Made by a program: the position numbers and the translations under genes. From JBEKHT01 sp049516595 (lineage in GTDB: Bacteria > Chloroflexota > Anaerolineae > Anaerolineales > RBG-16-64-43): 64,000 bases of DNA. Shown here one piece after another: positions 59,787 through 64,000 of this stretch. The first letter of the stretch is position 1. The number at the start of each line of letters is the position of its first letter. The stretch lies in contig JBEKSY010000004.1 of the NCBI GenBank assembly GCA_049516595.1, positions 1 to 64,000 on the forward strand, in the 5' to 3' direction. The notes under the pieces were generated by a model. It made no database searches. It was given only the letters and a program-made list of their open reading frames with translations, and was not told the origin of the DNA.

Positions 59787-61937
59787 TCAGCCGCCCTCGG
59801 CCAACAAGCGATACACGAAGACATCGTGGCGGGAGAACACCAGGCGGGCATTCTGCGCCAGCCACGCCTTGTCCATCACTGGGATCTGATACCAGTCCGG
59901 GTGATATTCGACAAAGGACTGATCAATCAGGATGTAGCCGTAGCCCAACCGTTGAAGGTTCTGGGCGAGGTTGAGCCCCGGCGGCAGCGTGAATGCTTCG
60001 TCTTCCGTTGCCGGCGCACCCAGGACTCCGAAGATCCGCGAAGTTGTGTACAGCCTGAACTGACTGCCGATCGACAGGACCTTATGCGCGCCCTCTCCCT
60101 GCTGATTCAGGAATTGGAAGGCGTCATATTCGCGGAAATTCTGGGAGAGGAATTCTTCCGCACTCTGCAGTCCCAAAGCGAATCGGTAGGGATAGCGCTC
60201 CGGGATTTGCCAGTTGAATTCGATGTCCACGAGACGTGTGGTCGCAAGGTAGGCTGATGTGCACATCCACAACAGCGCCAGAACAACTTTCCACGCTCGA
60301 AGCTTGGATAGCCAAAGCCAGAGGGCCTCAATGTTCCAAGCGCCGAGGAGGCACAATCCCGGGATGATTACGAGAAGGTAGCGCACGGATTGGCCAAGCG
60401 TGAACCAGAGGGCCGAGCCCATCAGCGCGAAGGCCGACAGGACAGCCACCATCCGGCGCCTCTCCCCCGAGTGCAATGGGAAGGACCAGGGGATTGCCAA
60501 AAGTGGCACGGCTCCCGCCAATCCCAGCGGAGCCCACTCCATGAAAGCGCTGGCGTTCACCGTCAGGTCCCACGGAAGGCGCAGGAAGAAGAGGGCCCCG
60601 TGGCCGACCCCAAACGTACTCATGTTGAAGACCGGGTTTTCCAGCGGCCATTGGCGGCTCTCGAAAACAGTGTTGAGGTACGGGAAGATGGGATTCCCGG
60701 TCCATACCCAGTCTCTCAAGAGCCAAATGGCGGACAAAAGAAGGGCCGGCACGCCAAAACGAAGTAATCCGCTAAGGACACGCCTCGAGACTCCATGGCG
60801 CAAGATCAGACCAGCCAGCAAGAGCAGGATGAGGGGAAGGACGGCCAGGACCGCGTCCAGCTTCGTGCCTAGGCCCAACCCTGCGAGAAGCCCAACCCCG
60901 ATCAACCAACCCTCCCCGCCGTCTTGCCACCAGATCATGAGCGCATAGGCCGTTGCGAAGGAGTAGAAGGCGACCTGCAGGTCAATGTACGCGGTTCCAG
61001 ATTCCCACGTGACCAAGGGAAGCGAATAGAAAAGGACGGCGCCCAGCAGACCCAGACGAGCCCCACCCAAGCGCCGGCCCATGCAAAAAACCAGCCCCGC
61101 CGTAAGAACGCCAAAGAGCAGATGGCAGAGAGCGGGCAAGGGTTGGCCAACCAGCAGCAATCCAAGCGTGTAGAGCATCTCGGCATTGTGGGCCCAGTAT
61201 GAACTGAATTGCTCTGGTACCTTCACCAGCCCGTGCTGCTGGACGTAAATGGCAGGCACACCCAGGTGATAGACCAAGGCATCGTAGTGAATGCTCGGCG
61301 CGATCGCCCAGATGTATCCCGCCAATCCGCACAGGGCAAGCGTGCTGATCCCGATCGAATACAAGCGCAGGTCTGCGGTCTCCCATCTCGCCCTGGCCCC
61401 GGCGAACCCCGTCCGCAGAGAACCTGCCCAGGAACGTGCCCATCCGGGCACAAACGCCGTCAACGCGATCAAGCAGCCAAGGACTACGAGGCGATAGAGA
61501 AGTTGTGCGGTTCCTAGGCCAAAGATGAGGAGAGAGATCGCTCCAAATCCAATCGAGGCAGCGAGGATCGACCTTTCCAGCCCTGTGCCTTGGCTCGAGG
61601 GTGCGATGAGATCGAGCGCCCTAGCGCCCAGGGCCATGGAGATGAGCAGCAGCCATAGGAGCAGGAGCAAGGAGGGACCTGTCCCCGCCCGAACCACCGT
61701 GGCCAGTACCAGGGCAAGAACCGCGAAAGCGGATAGCCCAATCAAGAGGCGGCCGCGCCAAACCCAACATAGCAGAGCGATGAGGAGGAAGGTGACCAGA
61801 TAGAGCCCGACCCAGAATGGATCCAACCGATAGAAGCTGATCGGGTGCCGCAATGCGCTGATGCCGACTACGGTCGCGATTATTACACTTACAAGGACCC
61901 CCAGCGCCGCAAACCATGCGGCCCTTTGCCGAAACAT
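59787..61937 (-). CDS. Large polytopic GT-C-like membrane protein (dolichyl-P-mannose-type family)
   Basis: 716 residues with about 13 transmembrane helices. After the sixth helix is the loop APSIHYDALVYHLGVPAIYVQQHG, with acidic and His residues of the kind found in catalytic loops of lipid-sugar glycosyltransferases. Central hydrophobic loops carry WESGTAYIDLQVAFY and GTKLDAVLAVLP. A soluble C-terminal domain of about 150 residues follows the last helix (REYDAFQFLNQQGEGAHKVLSIGS). The gene converges on sigA. It likely transfers a sugar from a polyprenyl-linked donor to a wall or protein acceptor, by family analogy only. Confidence 0.72.
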   Translation of the reverse strand: MFRQRAAWFAALGVLVSVIIATVVGISALRHPISFYRLDPFWVGLYLVTFLLIALLCWVWRGRLLIGLSAFAVLALVLATVVRAGTGPSLLLLLWLLLISMALGARALDLIAPSSQGTGLERSILAASIGFGAISLLIFGLGTAQLLYRLVVLGCLIALTAFVPGWARSWAGSLRTGFAGARARWETADLRLYSIGISTLALCGLAGYIWAIAPSIHYDALVYHLGVPAIYVQQHGLVKVPEQFSSYWAHNAEMLYTLGLLLVGQPLPALCHLLFGVLTAGLVFCMGRRLGGARLGLLGAVLFYSLPLVTWESGTAYIDLQVAFYSFATAYALMIWWQDGGEGWLIGVGLLAGLGLGTKLDAVLAVLPLILLLLAGLILRHGVSRRVLSGLLRFGVPALLLSAIWLLRDWVWTGNPIFPYLNTVFESRQWPLENPVFNMSTFGVGHGALFFLRLPWDLTVNASAFMEWAPLGLAGAVPLLAIPWSFPLHSGERRRMVAVLSAFALMGSALWFTLGQSVRYLLVIIPGLCLLGAWNIEALWLWLSKLRAWKVVLALLWMCTSAYLATTRLVDIEFNWQIPERYPYRFALGLQSAEEFLSQNFREYDAFQFLNQQGEGAHKVLSIGSQFRLYTTSRIFGVLGAPATEDEAFTLPPGLNLAQNLQRLGYGYILIDQSFVEYHPDWYQIPVMDKAWLAQNARLVFSRHDVFVYRLLAEGG

Positions 61938-63095
61938 CTATATCCTCCACCTTGTTCCACGAGGCCTCCCCGCCATGGCTACCACCTGGCCGCGTGGATC
62001 TCCCCAGTCCGTGGAATCGCCGACGGGCGCGCAAGCCATCAAACCGACGGCCACCCTGCACGCCTGGCCGAGCACCCAACCCACCGACGAAGGTCGGCAG
62101 GCGATGTGCACAGCGAAGAACGCGCCTGCCCATCGCGAAAATCCTCCCAGAAGAGAGCGGCGAGTTCTTCGCGTGAATGAGGCTGCGGATGAGGAAAACT
62201 GTAGGCGAGTCGGGGTCCGGCTTTGTGACGTGAAAGGCGAATCGGGCGCGCTCCACCTGTGACTCGGAACGAACCTAGCATTGGCCGGCGAAGCAGTTGC
62301 ACCGGTGCTTCAACCTGGGAAAGGGCACGAGCCATGGGTGTGCTCCTCCACCTGAGCAGCCGAAAAGCGAACCAGGGAGGGCGACGGAAAACTAAGCGGC
62401 CCTTGAGCCCGACGGAAAACCGGGGCATTGGAAGCTTGGGACAACGGAACGAAACGAGAACACCCATGGGCCTATCTTTCCGATTCTCGCCCCAGCCGCC
62501 AGTGGAGTGCCTCTTCCCTATCCCCGGTCTGGACCAGGGTATGCGCCACGCCGGTCTTTCCTTGGAATACTCAGTCGATACCGTTGGGCAGGGCCCTTGC
62601 TCGGACCGGATCCCCTTGGCCGCAGCGCAACGCACCTGCCCTAGGTTTTCCGGCTGGTAGACTCGCCCATTTCAGAGCGGCCCTCGACTCGGGCCAGTTG
62701 AATGTTCTGCTCGACACGCTTCCGTCGCCTGCTGGAATTGAAGAGGCGGCTCCTTCTTCCGCAGTTTGCCCTTTCATGCCAAGAGGCCGCGTTCAACCCG
62801 GGGTCGCGAGTGGATTGCCGTGGCGCGCTAAACGAGGTGAATTCGCTTCGGCACCCAGGGACGTGCATCCGGTTCCCTGCCCATGAGACTGTCGTCCTCC
62901 GTGGGCGTGCTGCCTGTCCCTGGAACCTCTCTGGGCGGTCGACCCGCCCCGTTCTCGCTGCGGCCAGGACGTCCAACGATCTCAAGCCCCCCGGCTTCAT
63001 GGAACGCTGGAGGCACCCCGACAGCAAGCACTACTTCGTCTTGGATCGCGCGAACAATTCAAGCCGGGAAATCCAGTCCGCCACGCCCCGGTCGA
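61938..63095. other. 1.16-kb interval with a decayed SARP-regulator fragment
   Basis: Only the fragment at about 62075-62335 (minus strand) shows homology-like sequence. The remainder has overlapping short frames in all phases and no terminator-like T-run hairpin. I read it as degraded coding DNA. Confidence 0.4.
62075..62335 (-). pseudogene. Remnant of a SARP/BTAD-type transcriptional activator
   Basis: A minus-strand stretch of about 85 codons reads MLGSFRVTGGARPIRLSRHK, then LAYSFPHP, PHSREELAALFWEDFRDG and SLCTSPADLRRWVG. This matches the start of a SARP regulator: an OmpR/PhoB-type winged-helix strand plus the HSREELAALFWPD and RR-x-LADLRR-x-LG elements. Only the first ~60-70 residues of the 1000-residue family are present, the end is abrupt, and no start has a ribosome site. 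It is a decayed gene fragment. Confidence 0.6.
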
Positions 63096-64000
63096 TCACC
63101 CTCTCCCGCGACCGACATGGTGACCTCCCTCTTGGATTCGCCTCTTGGATAGGGCCGCCGCGAATTTGCCCAGCGCGACCAGGCCCAGCGCTTCCAACAA
63201 TGAAGTCTCCGGCTGAAGCGGGACGTAGTAGCGCTGCCACTGGATCGGCAAGGCCACGAGGATTGCGAGAGCTGTTGACCCCGTCCATAGGATAAGGAGG
63301 ACCGTCGCGCGGCGGGTGCCTTCCCCCTCCCTAGCCCGAGGCCCACGCTGCAGCCAAGGGATCCCAAGCGTCCGCAAGCTGTAGGCAAGCCCCAGAAGCG
63401 CCAGGAAAAGCGCAGCGGTCCCCAGGCCGGTCGTCCGTGGCAGTCCCCCCCAGATCGCCCCAAGATAGGCCTGCTCTTGCCCGGCCGTCTGGGCCGCGTA
63501 GTTCGGAATGTCCCAGAAAGCGGGCGGAGCAAAGAAGGTTTGATTGACAAGGGCAACGAGGCGAGCTCGCGGGGTAAGCACGACTTCGTCCGGAATGGCC
63601 TGGGAAAGCATCTGGGTCTGGGCCGTAAGCAAGCGCGCCCTTTCAGCGAAGGCGGCGGTCACGGCCGAAACCGGATGGCACCAGCCGACCGGATTGAAGA
63701 GGCCAAAGACCGCGATCGAGGAGACGAGGATCACTCCTGCTCCCAGAGCGGCTCGCGGCCACCACCGCCCTGGCAGGCGCGGCCAGGCCGCGTGCTGGTC
63801 CACGGAGCCCGGGCGCGCCCGGGACTCGGACCCCCAAAGCAGGGAAGCCAAGGACAAGGGTAGGACCGCGAAACCGGTGTGCTTGGCGGCGGCGGCCAGA
63901 CCGAGCGCTCCTCCCTGGGCCGCCGGCTTCGAGCACCATCTCATGGCAGCCCAGGCGGCCAGGCTGGTGGTAAGCAACAGCAGTCCTTCGCTCATTGCCC
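63096..64000 (-). CDS. Polytopic membrane protein, GT-C-like, 5' part beyond the window
   Basis: At least 301 codons: the frame is open to the right edge, and the visible Met at 63995 is not necessarily the start. About six transmembrane helices and an amphipathic loop. Segment AAAAKHTGFAVLPLSLASLLWG resembles a central part of the 59787-61937 protein family, and the C-terminal VALPIQWQRYYVPLQPETSLLEALGL motif has the RYY pattern of these proteins. I infer a lipid-sugar glycosyltransferase-type protein; no catalytic loop is visible because the N-terminus is missing. Confidence 0.65.
   Translation of the reverse strand, partial: AMSEGLLLLTTSLAAWAAMRWCSKPAAQGGALGLAAAAKHTGFAVLPLSLASLLWGSESRARPGSVDQHAAWPRLPGRWWPRAALGAGVILVSSIAVFGLFNPVGWCHPVSAVTAAFAERARLLTAQTQMLSQAIPDEVVLTPRARLVALVNQTFFAPPAFWDIPNYAAQTAGQEQAYLGAIWGGLPRTTGLGTAALFLALLGLAYSLRTLGIPWLQRGPRAREGEGTRRATVLLILWTGSTALAILVALPIQWQRYYVPLQPETSLLEALGLVALGKFAAALSKRRIQEGGHHVGRGRG

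Noticed and set aside
62702..63295. 197-codon plus-strand frame over the end of the last membrane-protein gene
   Set aside because: Overlaps a convincing gene on the other strand, has no family features, and its composition is that of readthrough.
1..64000. CACGTG occurrences in coding regions as regulatory sites
   Set aside because: The hexamer is frequent in GC-rich coding DNA; only the full 10-mer before the three pilin genes is shared and positioned.

Overview
The window is a GC-rich bacterial chromosome segment. It carries about 48 protein genes, one tmRNA gene, and no rRNA, CRISPR array or recognisable insertion sequence. The gene families point to a Chloroflexota bacterium, probably Anaerolineae-like: a Tad/Flp pilus locus with no secretin (as expected in a single-membrane cell), LysM/zinc-ribbon lipoprotein-like proteins, many GT-C-type membrane proteins, a NIL/TrkA/Usp module, a Ras-like GTPase with roadblock partners, GldA/F/G-like ABC genes with DUF4340, and a K+-independent proton pyrophosphatase. 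The lineage is inferred from gene content only.

Layout. 1-4.5 kb: end of a Usp-domain protein (probably an amino-acid permease), then NIL, TrkA-N, TrkA and NIL proteins, a lipid-kinase-like protein, a YdjC deacetylase and a methyltransferase. 5.6-9.9 kb: pseudo-receiver/Ras-like GTPase, PATAN-roadblock protein, roadblock-nucleotidyltransferase-like fusion, zinc-ribbon/LysM protein. 10.9-12 kb: selD, which reads through an in-frame UGA and so encodes a selenocysteine-containing selenophosphate synthetase. 12.3-19.6 kb: membrane-anchored sulfite-oxidase-like protein and a small membrane partner, HflX, a divergent hypothetical/2-hydroxyacid dehydrogenase pair, then smpB, a hypothetical gene and ssrA. 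19.8-27.6 kb: DoxX, a ClpP1-like protease with Asn in the triad, quinone oxidoreductase, a frameshifted TetR gene, RlmI, an alpha-oxoamine synthase and LigA. 28-30.7 kb: a NitT/TauT-type ABC importer. 30.7-31.3 kb: long HPF.

31.7-40.3 kb (minus strand): a complete Tad assembly set (CpaB, REC-CpaE, CpaF, TadB, TadC) with its own promoter, preceded by three separately promoted Flp pilin genes and a sensor-kinase-like gene. All three pilin promoters share the site AACACGTGCA; two have it at exactly the same distance from the -10 box and the third is about one helical turn closer. 40.4-48.3 kb: three polytopic GT-C-like proteins and a TPR protein with about 18 copies of a PDWL-type motif. 48.4-52.8 kb: histone-deacetylase-fold hydrolase, F420-type oxidoreductase, HppA. 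53.7-57.8 kb: GldA/F/G-like ABC system plus a DUF4340 protein. 58-59.6 kb: primary sigma factor with a tandemly duplicated start region. 59.8-64 kb: two more GT-C-like membrane proteins, one cut by the window end, separated by a 1.2-kb gap holding a decayed SARP-regulator fragment.

Most functional units are short operons with overlapping start/stop codons. Several gaps of 0.3-1.2 kb hold no convincing gene. The observations most worth following up are the Sec-containing SelD, the shared pilin promoter element, the GTPase/roadblock/nucleotidyltransferase module, the PDWL-repeat TPR protein, the ClpP active-site substitution and the sigma-factor leader ORF.
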